A DNA stretch of 64,000 nt, taken from assembly GCA_036675565.1 (NCBI GenBank), contig JAKFER010000227.1, positions 5,093 to 69,092 of the forward strand. The letters are read 5' to 3'. Positions 43,953 to 53,849 of this stretch are shown here, piece after piece. Origin of the DNA: JACCYQ01 sp036675565. Lineage in GTDB: Bacteria; Bacteroidota; Bacteroidia; Chitinophagales; Chitinophagaceae. The number at the start of each line of letters is the position of its first letter. The stretch's first letter is position 1. Made by a program: the position numbers and the translations under genes. The notes beneath the pieces were generated by a model. It did no database searches. It was not told the origin of the DNA and saw nothing but the letters and a program-made list of their open reading frames with translations.

Positions 43953-44636
43953 TTGCAGTTAAAATTTATACTCGTGATTAAAGAATTGGTGAATAATTTT
44001 CTTGAGCCATTATCGCCATTAATACCTCTTGTCCTGCTCCTTGTCCAGTTCAATAAAGTGAGCGCAATGAAAGAATTGCGCTTGCTTTTATTCATATACA
44101 CCCTTTTGTTTTTACTAAATTTTACCGCGGCTTTGCTGGCATATTTTGACAAAACAAACATCTGGATTTACGATCTGAGTGGAATTACAACTTTTCTTTC
44201 CATATCTTTTTACCTGGCCATACTGCTTAAAACCGATCGGTTTCAAAAAATTATATACTTCTTTATCCCTGTTTTTACAACTTTTTACCTGGGCTACACT
44301 TATATGTTGAATGACAGCAGTATTTTCAACAGCCTGGGATATGCAGTGCTGGCTGTTTTGATCAGCATTTATTGCGTGTTTTATTTCCTGGAATGTATAA
44401 AATTTGAAACCCGAAAACTAACCGACCTCTATAGTTTCTGGGTAGTGACTTCATTCTTCATCTATTTTATGGGATCATTTTTTATTTTTATTACTTATAA
44501 AACAATGACCTCGCATGGCATTCAAACAGGAATGCTCTGGGGCTTACATAATATTGTTTATTTTGTATCCTGCTGTATTGCAGCATTTGGCATATGGAAA
44601 CTCTTTCAAAAGAAATTTACCTTATTGGAGGCATAA
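43953..44636 (+). CDS. Multi-helix membrane protein, probable sensor partner of the next kinase
   Basis: A 227-aa membrane protein with about seven hydrophobic segments. The first start is TTG 43953; GTG 43974 (VIKELVNNF) is an alternative. Short loops and a lack of enzymatic motifs resemble the 7TM-type input modules often fused to Bacteroidota kinases. Its 3' end overlaps the kinase gene by 43 bp, and the kinase has only one membrane segment, so the two behave like a split sensor. It may detect a small ligand in the membrane or periplasm. An inverted repeat (AGCGCAAT / ATTGCGCT, 44061-44082) lies in its early coding sequence. Confidence 0.75.
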   Translation: MQLKFILVIKELVNNFLEPLSPLIPLVLLLVQFNKVSAMKELRLLLFIYTLLFLLNFTAALLAYFDKTNIWIYDLSGITTFLSISFYLAILLKTDRFQKIIYFFIPVFTTFYLGYTYMLNDSSIFNSLGYAVLAVLISIYCVFYFLECIKFETRKLTDLYSFWVVTSFFIYFMGSFFIFITYKTMTSHGIQTGMLWGLHNIVYFVSCCIAAFGIWKLFQKKFTLLEA

Positions 44637-45379
44637 CGGTTTTTGCAATAATGATGACTGCATTCATTCTTGTAATTATTAGTGCACACCAGCAAAAACA
44701 ACGAAAATATGCCTTGGAAAAAGCTGCAATGAAAGTTCAATTCCAGGAAAGTTTGTTGCGGTCCCAACTAGAAATACAGGAACAAACTTTAAAAAATATC
44801 TCCCAGGAAATTCATGACAACATTGGTCAAACACTAAGCCTGGCTAAATTAAATTTGAATACGGTTAAAATCCATGATCCTGAAAAGGCTTTTGAAAAAA
44901 TTATATCCTCAAAAGAACTGGTAAGTAAAGCCATCATGGATTTACGCTCTCTTTCAAAAACAATGCATACAGACACGATATTACAGGCAGGTTTAGTGAA
45001 AGCCCTTGAAATTGAATTACAGATCATTGGTAAGAGCGCTGATATTCATACCGCTTTAAGGGTAACCGGCACTCCATATAATCTTGATCCGCAAAAAGAA
45101 CTGATCATTTTTCGTACCATACAGGAAGCCTTTAATAATGTCATCAAACATTCGGGTGCAGAGGCTACCAGCATTGAAGTTGCATATAACGATACCGGAG
45201 TGGAAATAACTGTTGCTGATAATGGAACCGGATTTGATCCCAATACTACTACTACTGAAAAACTAGGGGGTTCCGGATTAAGAAATATGAAAAACAGGAT
45301 GCAACTTATCGGCGCAGGATTAAACATTCAGCCCAATAACCCGCATGGCACTAAAATTCAAATTTCAATACCAAAATAA
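44594..45379 (+). CDS. HisKA_3 (NarX/DesK-type) sensor histidine kinase
   Basis: A 261-aa kinase with one N-terminal membrane helix (LIGGITVFAIMMTAFILVIISAH-type), a coiled coil, the HisKA_3 phosphoacceptor in ISQEIHDNIGQTLSLAK (His near residue 75) and a HATPase with QEAFNNVIKHSGA, VADNGTGFDP and GGSGLRNMKNR. It has no extracellular sensor domain of its own, so it should depend on the overlapping membrane protein. The NarL-type regulator gene follows after 142 bp. Confidence 0.92.
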   Translation: METLSKEIYLIGGITVFAIMMTAFILVIISAHQQKQRKYALEKAAMKVQFQESLLRSQLEIQEQTLKNISQEIHDNIGQTLSLAKLNLNTVKIHDPEKAFEKIISSKELVSKAIMDLRSLSKTMHTDTILQAGLVKALEIELQIIGKSADIHTALRVTGTPYNLDPQKELIIFRTIQEAFNNVIKHSGAEATSIEVAYNDTGVEITVADNGTGFDPNTTTTEKLGGSGLRNMKNRMQLIGAGLNIQPNNPHGTKIQISIPK

Positions 45380-45521
45380 TTACTGTGAATATAGACATAA
45401 TGAAAGTTGAATTCCTGCTGAATAATTATGACGAATACGTAGTTTGTTAATGTAAAAATTAGAAAATATAAATGCCATCATCAATTACTTTCGTCAATCA
45501 ACAAAAATTAAATACTAACAG

Positions 45522-46175
45522 ATGAAAGCTAGCATAGCTTTAGCCGATGATCATGTATTGCTTCGTAATGGTCTTGCCAACTTATTAAGAGAACTGGATT
45601 ATGATGTTTTGTTTGAAGCAGACAATGGAAAAGATTTTTTAGAAAAGCTAAAGGATCATCATGCACCGCAAATAGCCTTGATGGATATTAACATGCCAGG
45701 TATGGATGGTTATCAAACTACGTTGCACCTGAAACAACATTTCCCGGAAATAAAAGTATTAGCACTTTCAATGTACGATGATGAGAACGCCATTATCCGT
45801 ATGCTAAGGAATGGAGCCAAAGGATATATACTAAAAGACAGTGACCCTGCAGAATTAAAAAATGCACTGCAAGCGCTGCTGCACAAAGGTTTTTACCATT
45901 CGGACCTGGTAACGGGCAAATTGATACATACCATAAACAATATGGATGAACCGGAACATGCTACCATAAAAAGTGTTCTTGGGCTGAACCCCAAAGAAAT
46001 AGAATTCCTAAAATTAGTTTGCACTGAAAAAACATACAAAGAAATCGCCGACGAAATGCACTTAAGCCACCGCACAATAGATGGTTACCGCGATAATTTA
46101 TTTGAAAAATTAGAGATAAAAAGTCGTGTAGGTTTGGTCCTTTTTGCCATTAAAAATGGAATAGTCCCAGTTTAG
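45522..46175 (+). CDS. NarL/FixJ-family response regulator
   Basis: A 217-aa regulator: receiver domain (IALADDHVLLRNGLANLL; acceptor Asp in IALMDINMPGMDGYQTT; Lys in GYILKDSDP) and a C-terminal LuxR-type helix-turn-helix (LNPKEIEFLKLVCTEKTYKEIADEMHLS-type, with HRTIDGYRDNLFEKL as recognition helix). It is the partner of the preceding HisKA_3 kinase. The two ACCGT-N6-ACGGT palindromes upstream of the sRNA and of the 75-aa gene are of a size expected for a NarL-type dimer, which would make the system autoregulated. Confidence 0.93.
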   Translation: MKASIALADDHVLLRNGLANLLRELDYDVLFEADNGKDFLEKLKDHHAPQIALMDINMPGMDGYQTTLHLKQHFPEIKVLALSMYDDENAIIRMLRNGAKGYILKDSDPAELKNALQALLHKGFYHSDLVTGKLIHTINNMDEPEHATIKSVLGLNPKEIEFLKLVCTEKTYKEIADEMHLSHRTIDGYRDNLFEKLEIKSRVGLVLFAIKNGIVPV

Positions 46176-46276
46176 GATTATCAAGAGGTTCGTAATTTCA
46201 TTGCCTTTAAATTACCGCTCACCAAAATTTATTTCCATATAAACCACAATGAAATAATTTAGGCGAATACTTACCA

Positions 46277-48694
46277 ATGAAAAAACTGATCGCCACATTG
46301 ATTTTTGCATTTGCACAATGGGTTGCTTTTTGCCAGCAGGATGCAACCATTACAATAACCGTAGAAGATGGCCCATCCAACCCATTACCAGAAGCTACAG
46401 TAGAATTATTACACATCCGGGATTCTGTTTTAATCAAGGCGCAGGTAACTGATATTTCCGGAACCGTAATTTTTGATAAATTATCACAGGGCAGTTACCT
46501 GTTCCGGGTAAGTCTGATTGGTTATAGAATTAAGTATGTAAACTATCCTTTGATTTCAACAAATACATTTGACAGTTTAAGTATCAATATGGAAAGAAAT
46601 ATTGAACAACTTTCCAATGTTATTATTAATTCTATAAAACCCCTGGTAGAATTAAAACCGGGAAAAACGATTATAAACCTGCAGGCCGGTATTACCAATA
46701 CTGGTACCACTGTTATGGAAGCACTGGAAAAAATGCCGGGTATAACAGTGGATAGGGACGGGAATATTTCCCTGAAAGGGAAAACTGGTGTTACGGTATT
46801 TTTAGATGGACGACCCACCTATTTATCCGGTGCCGTACTGGGCACTTTACTAAATGGTATGAGTGCTGAAAATATTGCACAAGTGGAGTTGATGGACCAG
46901 CCACCTGCACGTTATGATGCGGCAGGCAACGCCGGGGTGATCAATATCATCACAAAAAAAATATTACAAAAAGGTTTCAATGGCAATATATCAACTGCGT
47001 TTAGCCAGGGCCGTTATCCTAAAAATAATAATAGCTTATTACTTAATTACCGAAGTGGGAAATGGAATCTATCCGGCAATTATTCCTTAAACCTAAACAG
47101 GGGCTTTACCCGTATCCAGGCTTTGCGCACTTTTTTCAATCGGGATGGAAGCATAATTACTCAACTTGGCCAGCCAAGCTTGATAAAAGGGGAAGGTCAC
47201 TCACACAACCTTCGCATCAGTGCCGATTATGCGTTGACTCCCAAAACCAGCCTGGGAATATCAATGACGGGTGTCAAATTAAAGCGTGAAAGTGTCAGCG
47301 ATAATACTGCTATATGGAAATCACCTGGCGGCGTTACAGATTCGCTGATTCAAACAAATAGTAATATCCAATCAAAATGGCAGAATGGAGGCATCAACTT
47401 TAACCTCCGTCACAGCTTTAACCCCAAACGGGAAATAACAGCAGATGCAGATATGATCAACTATCGTATCAGGGGTGAGCAGTTTTTTGAAAACAAATTG
47501 GTCATGCCTTCTACTTATGATGAAATTTTCAGAGCAAACATTCCTAATGATATTCAAATTCTTTCAGCCAAAGTTGACTATACAGAGGAATTTAAAAATA
47601 TCAAACTGGAAACAGGTTTAAAAACGGCTCGCATTACCACAGATAATATGGCTGCTTATGAAATGAAGGATGGAACAGCATGGAAACCCGATTATGGAAG
47701 ATCAAACCATTTTTTATACTCGGAAAATATACACGCAGCTTATATTTCATCTGAATCCAGGTGGAATAAATGGAACCTTCAAACGGGTCTTCGTTGGGAA
47801 TGGACCGGTTACCAGGCAAACCAATTGGGAAATGTGGTGGTTAAGGATTCTGCATTTTCACGCAACTACAACAATCTCTTTCCTACCCTCTTTGCATCTT
47901 TTGAAGCAGACAGTAACCATACATTTTCGGGTATGGCCAGCAGGCGCATAGATCGCCCTGCGTTTCAAAAACTAAATCCATTTTTATTTATCATTAATAA
48001 ATATACTTACCAAAAAGGAAATCCATTTTACAAGCCACAATACACATGGAATTTTGAACTATCCCATAATTATAAAGGGAAAATCCTGACGGGGTTAAGT
48101 TATAGCAGAAGTACTGATTATTTTTCACAGGTATTTCCTATTGACAGCAGCGGTATTGTATTTTATACAGAAGGCAATTTGGATTTACTGGAGAATTTTG
48201 GCATTTCTGTTGGCCTGCAAATGACGCCTGTTAAAGGATGGAATTTATCTGCACAATCTGTATTCAATTACAAAAGAATGAATGGTTTTATTGAAAAAAA
48301 ACTAACAGCAGATATTAGGCAGCTTACGGTGAATATCAATAACCAATTTCGATTTAAAAATGGCTGGAGTGCAGAACTCACGGGTTTTTATACATCCCGC
48401 AGCCAAAATGATATCCAGGAAATAGTTGATCCCGCAGGACAACTGTCAGTCGGTATTTCAAAACAGTTATTTGATAATAAAGGAACGATAAAACTTGCGG
48501 GCCGCGATCTTTTTTATACTCAATGGATGAAGGGTATGACCTATTTCCCTATGGCTACTGAATGGTTTAAATTAACCCGTGATACAAGAGTTGTAACCCT
48601 TTCTTTTTCTTACAGGTTGGGAAAAGCATTTAAAACATCAGAACGAACCAAAGGTTCCAGTAGTGAAGAAATTCAAAGAGTAGGTACTGGTTAA
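46277..48694 (+). CDS. TonB-dependent-receptor-like outer-membrane protein (OMP_b-brl_3 type)
   Basis: An 805-aa outer-membrane barrel. Signal peptide (LIATLIFAFAQWVAFCQ), a CarboxypepD_reg-like domain (PLPEATVELLHIRDSVLIKAQVTD), a plug-like region (TTVMEALEKMPGITVDRDGNISLKGK ... QPPARYDAAGNAGVINIITKK, interrupted) and a long barrel. This class lacks a recognisable SusD partner and is common in Bacteroidota, often next to two-component systems. It lies 101 bp after the NarL gene and may be its target, although no ACCGT-N6-ACGGT copy was seen before it. Ligand unknown. Confidence 0.88.
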   Translation: MKKLIATLIFAFAQWVAFCQQDATITITVEDGPSNPLPEATVELLHIRDSVLIKAQVTDISGTVIFDKLSQGSYLFRVSLIGYRIKYVNYPLISTNTFDSLSINMERNIEQLSNVIINSIKPLVELKPGKTIINLQAGITNTGTTVMEALEKMPGITVDRDGNISLKGKTGVTVFLDGRPTYLSGAVLGTLLNGMSAENIAQVELMDQPPARYDAAGNAGVINIITKKILQKGFNGNISTAFSQGRYPKNNNSLLLNYRSGKWNLSGNYSLNLNRGFTRIQALRTFFNRDGSIITQLGQPSLIKGEGHSHNLRISADYALTPKTSLGISMTGVKLKRESVSDNTAIWKSPGGVTDSLIQTNSNIQSKWQNGGINFNLRHSFNPKREITADADMINYRIRGEQFFENKLVMPSTYDEIFRANIPNDIQILSAKVDYTEEFKNIKLETGLKTARITTDNMAAYEMKDGTAWKPDYGRSNHFLYSENIHAAYISSESRWNKWNLQTGLRWEWTGYQANQLGNVVVKDSAFSRNYNNLFPTLFASFEADSNHTFSGMASRRIDRPAFQKLNPFLFIINKYTYQKGNPFYKPQYTWNFELSHNYKGKILTGLSYSRSTDYFSQVFPIDSSGIVFYTEGNLDLLENFGISVGLQMTPVKGWNLSAQSVFNYKRMNGFIEKKLTADIRQLTVNINNQFRFKNGWSAELTGFYTSRSQNDIQEIVDPAGQLSVGISKQLFDNKGTIKLAGRDLFYTQWMKGMTYFPMATEWFKLTRDTRVVTLSFSYRLGKAFKTSERTKGSSSEEIQRVGTG

Positions 48695-48792
48695 TATGTT
48701 ACAGAACCACCTGATTTAATCTCCAAAATCACCCAAACATGTGTATGTCCTGATTCAATTTTGCAACATCTTAGTGCTTAATAAACCAGGAT

Positions 48793-49323
48793 ATGAAAAG
48801 TGTTTTAATGCTCATTATTTTTCTTTGTATACATGTTAGTAAACTATTTGCACAAACCAATAATTTCGCCAGGAATACCGTGGGCATTTTTACAGGCATT
48901 GAAATGAACACTATTAGCGGACTTTGGGGATTGCAATACGAGAGAAGTTTACATCAACAGGATAAATTAAACATCAGTGCAAAAGCGTTGTATATTTTTC
49001 GTTATGAACTTGGAAACATGAAGCTCCTTGGAGGCAGCTGTTGCGAGTACTACCAATCTGCTACATTATTAGCCACTGCCTCCAGGTTTACATCACCAAC
49101 GGCAAAGCCTAACCGATTTTATTTACAGGCAGGTTTGGGTGCAGGGATAAAAACATATGCATTCGAAAATCTTCGGCAGCAATCAGTTTTTCCCGCCTTT
49201 GAAGCAGGGTTTGGATTTAAGTTACCAATGAATGATCAATTAATTTTGCAATGGCATAATTCGTTTCTTTTTCTCCATAATAATGGCGCCACTATTAATG
49301 TCGGGCTATCATTAGGCTTTTAA
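48793..49323 (+). CDS. Small outer-membrane beta-barrel-like protein
   Basis: A 176-aa exported protein: signal peptide (LMLIIFLCIHVSKLFAQ) and alternating beta-strand pattern ending in NVGLSLGF, a terminal Phe typical of outer-membrane barrels. A CC pair occurs in LLGGSCCEYYQS. No family assigned. It follows the large barrel gene by 98 bp in the same direction and may be co-expressed. Confidence 0.7.
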   Translation: MKSVLMLIIFLCIHVSKLFAQTNNFARNTVGIFTGIEMNTISGLWGLQYERSLHQQDKLNISAKALYIFRYELGNMKLLGGSCCEYYQSATLLATASRFTSPTAKPNRFYLQAGLGAGIKTYAFENLRQQSVFPAFEAGFGFKLPMNDQLILQWHNSFLFLHNNGATINVGLSLGF

Positions 49324-49487
49324 ATTTCAACGTTACAGTAATTCCCATTCTTCACTTTATGAGTATAAAATATTAAACCTAAATTTAAATTTCAATCAAA
49401 AATCCTTAATAAAAATGGAAGTAGGTAACCATTTGATTTATTTCAAAGCTATCCATTAACTTCAATTCCAATTTTTAGAAACTGATT

Positions 49488-49934
49488 ATGGATGTAACAA
49501 TAAGAGCAGCAAACGAAATGGATTTTCCTGCCATATTTACATTGATCAAAGAATTTTCCATTTTCCAGGGCACCCCGGAAAAAGTATCCATTACTGCAGA
49601 CCAGATGGTGGAAAATAAAGATCTTTTTAAGTGCCTGGTGGTTGAAACAACGGATAAACATGTTATAGGATTTGCCAGTTTCTTTTTTGCTTATTATTCA
49701 TGGTCCGGGAAAGCCTTATACCTCGATGATCTTTATATAATGGAATCGTTTAGAAAGCAAGCAATCGGTAAAAGACTTTTCCATGCGGTATTGGATCATG
49801 CAAAAAATGAACATTGCAATAAAATGCGCTGGCTGGTTTCAAAATGGAATACAAATGCCATTGGCTTTTATAAAAGCATCGGAGCAAATATTGATGAAAC
49901 TGATCTTACCTGTGATTTGACTTTTCAAGATTGA
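49488..49934 (+). CDS. GNAT-family N-acetyltransferase
   Basis: A 148-aa cytosolic GNAT enzyme. The acetyl-CoA-binding motif A is LDDLYIMESFRKQAIGKRLFHAV (R/Q-x-x-G-K/R form) and motif B is MRWLVSKWNTNAIGFYKSIGA. The sequence is closest to diamine/thialysine acetyltransferase-like GNATs (SSAT type: IRAANEMDFPAIFTLIKEF), which acetylate polyamines or amino acids. A second GNAT gene follows at once. Confidence 0.88.
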   Translation: MDVTIRAANEMDFPAIFTLIKEFSIFQGTPEKVSITADQMVENKDLFKCLVVETTDKHVIGFASFFFAYYSWSGKALYLDDLYIMESFRKQAIGKRLFHAVLDHAKNEHCNKMRWLVSKWNTNAIGFYKSIGANIDETDLTCDLTFQD

Positions 49935-49972
49935 TAAACAACGCATTCATTTTGGCTCAATATGGTAATAAC

Positions 49973-50542
49973 ATGATTACTTATAAACGGTCCACAACCG
50001 ACACGGAACTTGCCGCAATACTGGCTTTACAAAAGATTAACCTGAAAGAAAATATTACAGGGAATGAAATGGAAAGCCAGGGTTTTCTTACCGTTTCTCA
50101 CACGTTAGCAGATTTACAGGCATTAAATAATTATGAAAAACATTTGATTATTAAAGATGATGAAAAAGTAGTTGGTTATTTGCTTGCCATGACAAAACAT
50201 TCAAAGCATGATATTCCCATATTAATTCCCATGTTTGAAATTTTTGATAAAATAAGTTTCATAGGGAAACTCATTTCAGCATACAATTATATTGTTATAG
50301 GACAGGTTTGTATTGATAAAAACTACCGGGGACAGGGTATTCTGAATCATGCATATCATGCATATAAAAAATATTTTTCAGAGAAATATGATTTTGCTAT
50401 TACTGAAATATCAACAAGCAATACCCGGTCATTACATGCGCACAAAAAGCTTGGATTCAATGAAATATACACGTATACCGATTCCAATCAAATGGAATGG
50501 AGTGTTGTTATCTGGAATTGGGATTCAATACAAATCCTTTAA
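49973..50542 (+). CDS. GNAT-family N-acetyltransferase
   Basis: ATG 49973 is preferred over an in-frame TTG at 49931 that overlaps the previous stop; the product is 189 aa. Acetyl-CoA motif A is recognisable as VCIDKNYRGQGILNHAYHA, and the late ISTSNTRSLHAHKKLGF segment is the usual GNAT motif B. Substrate unknown. It lies directly behind another GNAT gene and is probably co-transcribed with it. Confidence 0.85.
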   Translation: MITYKRSTTDTELAAILALQKINLKENITGNEMESQGFLTVSHTLADLQALNNYEKHLIIKDDEKVVGYLLAMTKHSKHDIPILIPMFEIFDKISFIGKLISAYNYIVIGQVCIDKNYRGQGILNHAYHAYKKYFSEKYDFAITEISTSNTRSLHAHKKLGFNEIYTYTDSNQMEWSVVIWNWDSIQIL

Positions 50543-50577
50543 AACTTCAGGATTTCTATTAAAAAAATTAATCAGAA

Positions 50578-51573
50578 CTAACGGATCATGATTGATTTAA
50601 TAAAACGTTCATTATCTCCTTCATACAATAAATTATACAGCCCTTTCGGCAAGTGTGAAATATCAATGCTTGTTTTGAGGCCGGTAAATGTTGTTTCATA
50701 AACGATTTTGCCTGATGTGTTTGCCAAACTGATATGACCTTTTTGAACTGGTTTATCAGAAATTATTTCAAACACAGAATGAACCGGGTTTGGAAATACT
50801 TTAATGGACTTTGTTTGATGATCTACATTTACAATAACGGTTTTTGAATATTGCAACATACCGTTTGCATCCTGAAATTTCAGCCTGTATGTGTACACAC
50901 CATTTACTACTAAATTATGGTCCTCGAAACTTTTTGAATGCATCTCTCCCGCCCTTTCTGATAATGTAAATGTTTGAATCACTTTCCAGTCTTCTGCATT
51001 AAATTTTCTTTCCAAATCATAACTACCCGAACTGGCATCCTGCAACATGGTCCATTGCAAAAGCAGGTTTTTATTCTTTATTTCTTGCGAAAAACCGACC
51101 AGCTTAACAGGCAATACAATCAGTTCAATAAAACCATAAGGTGATTCCCCGGTGGAAGCATTTGCAAATAAAGGTCCGGACATATTACCATCTATCTGGC
51201 CGTTAAATTTTGTTTTACCATTAATAACAATTCGCTCTGATCCACTACCATGCGTATTTATGGAACCTCCGTTAAATAAATAGACTTCAGATTCATCCAG
51301 GAGGTCAATTTTACCAGAAGGATCAAAATCGAGTGTGCCATATACATAAATAACGAGACGAGGTTTACCACTATTATAAATATTTCCATTTACAGACAAT
51401 GTAAAAGATGCTGGAATTATTATGGTATCTCCGTTTGCAGGTACACCTGTGGGCAGCCAGTTAGAAGCTACAGACCAACCATTATTAGCATTTGAAACTG
51501 GTGTTTTAACTCTTGAAAAAGCTGCGTTAGATAAAATACAGCCTATTAAAAGCAGGCATAAAATTCTTATCAT
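50578..51573 (-). CDS. Type IX-secreted protein with C-terminal sorting domain
   Basis: A 331-aa exported protein: signal peptide (LCLLLIGCILSNAAFS), an N-terminal beta-helix-like region rich in Asn/Gly (NANNGWSVASNWLPTGVPANGDTI-type), a fibronectin-like stretch, and a C-terminal T9SS type A domain (IKVFPNPVHSVFEIIS ... LPKGLYNLLY ... FIKSIMIR). It should cross the outer membrane by the type IX system and be released or anchored to the surface. No enzyme domain is visible, so an adhesin or matrix role is possible. Confidence 0.88.
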   Translation of the reverse strand: MIRILCLLLIGCILSNAAFSRVKTPVSNANNGWSVASNWLPTGVPANGDTIIIPASFTLSVNGNIYNSGKPRLVIYVYGTLDFDPSGKIDLLDESEVYLFNGGSINTHGSGSERIVINGKTKFNGQIDGNMSGPLFANASTGESPYGFIELIVLPVKLVGFSQEIKNKNLLLQWTMLQDASSGSYDLERKFNAEDWKVIQTFTLSERAGEMHSKSFEDHNLVVNGVYTYRLKFQDANGMLQYSKTVIVNVDHQTKSIKVFPNPVHSVFEIISDKPVQKGHISLANTSGKIVYETTFTGLKTSIDISHLPKGLYNLLYEGDNERFIKSIMIR

Positions 51574-51745
51574 AAGGATTATGTTGGATTATATCTTCAT
51601 AAGGCAAGCCTTAGCGCAACAAGATAATATTTAATTGTCTGCAATCAAAGTATCTCTAAAAATTGGATACTAATCTTAAGATTAGTAATAAGAAAATAAA
51701 TTTGAAGCTTCTGTAAAACAAGTAAATATACAATGTCAAAAAAAA

Positions 51746-52117
51746 TCAATTATGCTCTTCAAACAAGTTCCAATATTTCTCAAATTCACTTTTAGAAATA
51801 TCAACGGTCAAAAAATGATGTCTAAAATCTTCAATGACCAGGTTATTGTCAGTCCAATAACCATAATTCTTTTTCCATGGCATTATCATGATGGGCTCAT
51901 TTAATTCGTTCAATCCTATTTCCCTGTTGGGATAATAACTGTCGGCCTCAAATTCAATTAACCAGGACCTGACTTCTCCAATTTTACTTTCAAAATCCGG
52001 GTTGGCTACAGGAATGTCTGTCTCCAAACTGGCTCCGGTTATTAATTGACCAATATTTTCAGGAGTTTTTTGAATGCCGGATTTAGTGCATATACATTTT
52101 ATATAGGAGTTGCTCAT
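51746..52117 (-). CDS. Conserved hypothetical protein
   Basis: A 123-aa soluble acidic protein without signal peptide or recognisable domain. It contains Trp-rich segments (GEVRSWLIEFEADSYYPNREIG; MPWKKNYGYWTDNN) and looks like an immunity/SUKH-like or regulatory small protein only by its size and composition, which is not enough for assignment. Start ATG 52117 is the first in frame. Confidence 0.65.
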   Translation of the reverse strand: MSNSYIKCICTKSGIQKTPENIGQLITGASLETDIPVANPDFESKIGEVRSWLIEFEADSYYPNREIGLNELNEPIMIMPWKKNYGYWTDNNLVIEDFRHHFLTVDISKSEFEKYWNLFEEHN

Positions 52118-52243
52118 AGTTTTAATGCAAAGTTGAAATACGTTTTAGCGTAAAGTACGCTAACTGGCATTGGAAAAATAATATTAGATGATATTACTAC
52201 AGAGAAGTTTTTTATATTTTAAAGATTATTTGTATAAACCAAG

Positions 52244-52267
52244 AAACCCCGGTAATGGCCGGGGTTT
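52244..52267. terminator. Hairpin terminator
   Basis: AAACCCCGG (52244-52252) and CCGGGGTTT (52259-52267) pair perfectly around 6 nt, directly after the stop of the leftward NTF2-like gene. Confidence 0.8.
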
Positions 52268-52286
52268 AAATTCGTACATTCAAAAT

Positions 52287-52838
52287 TTACTTCTTTGTTG
52301 TATCAACAGAAGGGTTTGCCCCGCTCATGCTGCCCATTATCTCATTATGATCCTGCTGGCTCATAAATCCCCAATGTTCTGTTACCATACCATTCTTCAA
52401 TTTAACTACATCCACCATGGTATCGTCCATGTCCATCCCCACCGGCATGCCCCAGGGATTTTCTTTTGATGTACCGGTCATTCTTACCAATGCAAAATGA
52501 TAGTTGCCATCCGCTGAAGTGGCATCGGAAATATGTTCCACTTTCAGACCATCAAAGTAGTTATGGATCTGGCTGATAAAATGTTTTACACTATCACTGC
52601 CTACAATGTCATTTCCATTTGCACCTCCATTATGGTCGATGACATTTTTATCAAGTACGCTATCGAGTTTACTCACATCGCCAGTTTCAATGGCGCGGTA
52701 AATTTCACGGCTGTTTTCGGTGTTACTTCGGGCTACATCCATATGATCGCTTTCACCGGGGGAGGCAGACATATCTGTACGTTCATCGCAAGAAATCAGC
52801 AGGGCTGCTGTTGTCATCATCAATAATAAATGTTTCAT
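52287..52838 (-). CDS. NTF2/SnoaL-like lipoprotein
   Basis: A 183-aa lipoprotein: LLLMMTTAALLISC is a signal with lipobox LISC. The mature domain follows the SnoaL/ester-cyclase NTF2-like pattern: NSREIYRAIETGDVSKLDSVLDKNVIDHNG, DSVKHFISQIHNYFDGLKVEHI and MVDVVKLKNGMVTEHWGF. Such proteins form cone-shaped alpha+beta folds with varied functions. An exported copy is unusual for an enzyme of polyketide type, so a binding or stress role is likely. Divergent from the ECF sigma gene to the right. Confidence 0.85.
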   Translation of the reverse strand: MKHLLLMMTTAALLISCDERTDMSASPGESDHMDVARSNTENSREIYRAIETGDVSKLDSVLDKNVIDHNGGANGNDIVGSDSVKHFISQIHNYFDGLKVEHISDATSADGNYHFALVRMTGTSKENPWGMPVGMDMDDTMVDVVKLKNGMVTEHWGFMSQQDHNEIMGSMSGANPSVDTTKK

Positions 52839-53079
52839 AATCGTTGGTTTATGTGGAGAATAATAAATACGACAATTAAAACTGACGTTTCCTGCAGCGT
52901 AACGAGTTAGTTCTTCGTGGTTATGAATTTAATTTTTGTTAGCGACCTGAAAAAAATTAAGTCATAAATATCCTTGAACTTTGTGAAAATAAAAAGATGC
53001 ATTTGCCTGTAACCTTTCTTTGGTTCCCCTACTCTATTTTATTACCAGGCACTTAAATGTTCAGATCAAATTATCAATC

Positions 53080-53775
53080 ATGCAAAACATACTTGAACAA
53101 TCGAAACTTGCAACAGATGAATTCTTAATCGACAAGATATTAAGCGGCGAACTTTCCTGGCTTGAAATTCTGATCAGGAGATATAATACAGTTTTATACA
53201 GAATTGCCCGGGGATATGGTTTTAATCACCAGGATGCAGAAGACCTGATGCAGGACGTTCACGTTATCGCATATACAAAACTTGCCACATTTGAAGGACG
53301 GGCATCCTATAAAACCTGGATTTCCAGGATCATGATCCATAAATGTCTTTACAAATTAAAGTACGGATATTATAAAAATGAATTACCGACCGAACAAATT
53401 CATGAAATTAATAGCCAACCAATGAATGTAACAACAAACGAAAACCAAACTGAACATGCTTTGTCTAATCGTGAACTTACAGTCGTTTTAGAAAAAAGTA
53501 TTCAAAACATTCCCGGCATATACCGCACGGTATTTATTCTAAGAGAAGTAGAAGGATTTTCTGTTGCTGAAACTTCAGAACTGCTGGAAATAACAACTAC
53601 CAATGTAAAAGTCCGGCTAAACAGGGCAAAGACCTTATTGCAAAAAGAAATAGAACAGTTTTATTCAAGAAGTGATGTCTATTCCTTTAACCTGGTCTAT
53701 TGTGACCGGATCGTAAACAGGATATTCGAAAAGATTCATGCCATCCATAACGGTGACCAGTTACCGGATAATTAA
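53080..53775 (+). CDS. ECF sigma-70-family RNA polymerase sigma factor
   Basis: ATG 53080 is chosen over an in-frame TTG at 53020 as the start (231 aa). Region 2 is visible as LIRRYNTVLYRIARGYGFNHQDAEDLMQDVHVIAY, and region 4 as NIPGIYRTVFILREVEGFSVAETSELL with NVKVRLNRAKTLL as the recognition helix. No anti-sigma gene is adjacent; a DoxX-like membrane gene follows after 74 bp. A role in envelope or redox stress is possible. Confidence 0.92.
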   Translation: MQNILEQSKLATDEFLIDKILSGELSWLEILIRRYNTVLYRIARGYGFNHQDAEDLMQDVHVIAYTKLATFEGRASYKTWISRIMIHKCLYKLKYGYYKNELPTEQIHEINSQPMNVTTNENQTEHALSNRELTVVLEKSIQNIPGIYRTVFILREVEGFSVAETSELLEITTTNVKVRLNRAKTLLQKEIEQFYSRSDVYSFNLVYCDRIVNRIFEKIHAIHNGDQLPDN

Positions 53776-53849
53776 AAAATTAGAAAAGAAAACCCCAGCC
53801 ATTTGTAACCAAAAAGAAATTAGTTACTCTATTAATAAAAACAACTGAT

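Noticed and set aside
53009..53023. TGTAACCTTTCTTTG upstream of the ECF sigma gene, similar to the sulfur-regulon 15-mer
   Set aside because: The right half-site is lost (CTTTG instead of GTTAC) and no -7 box lies 22 nt downstream.
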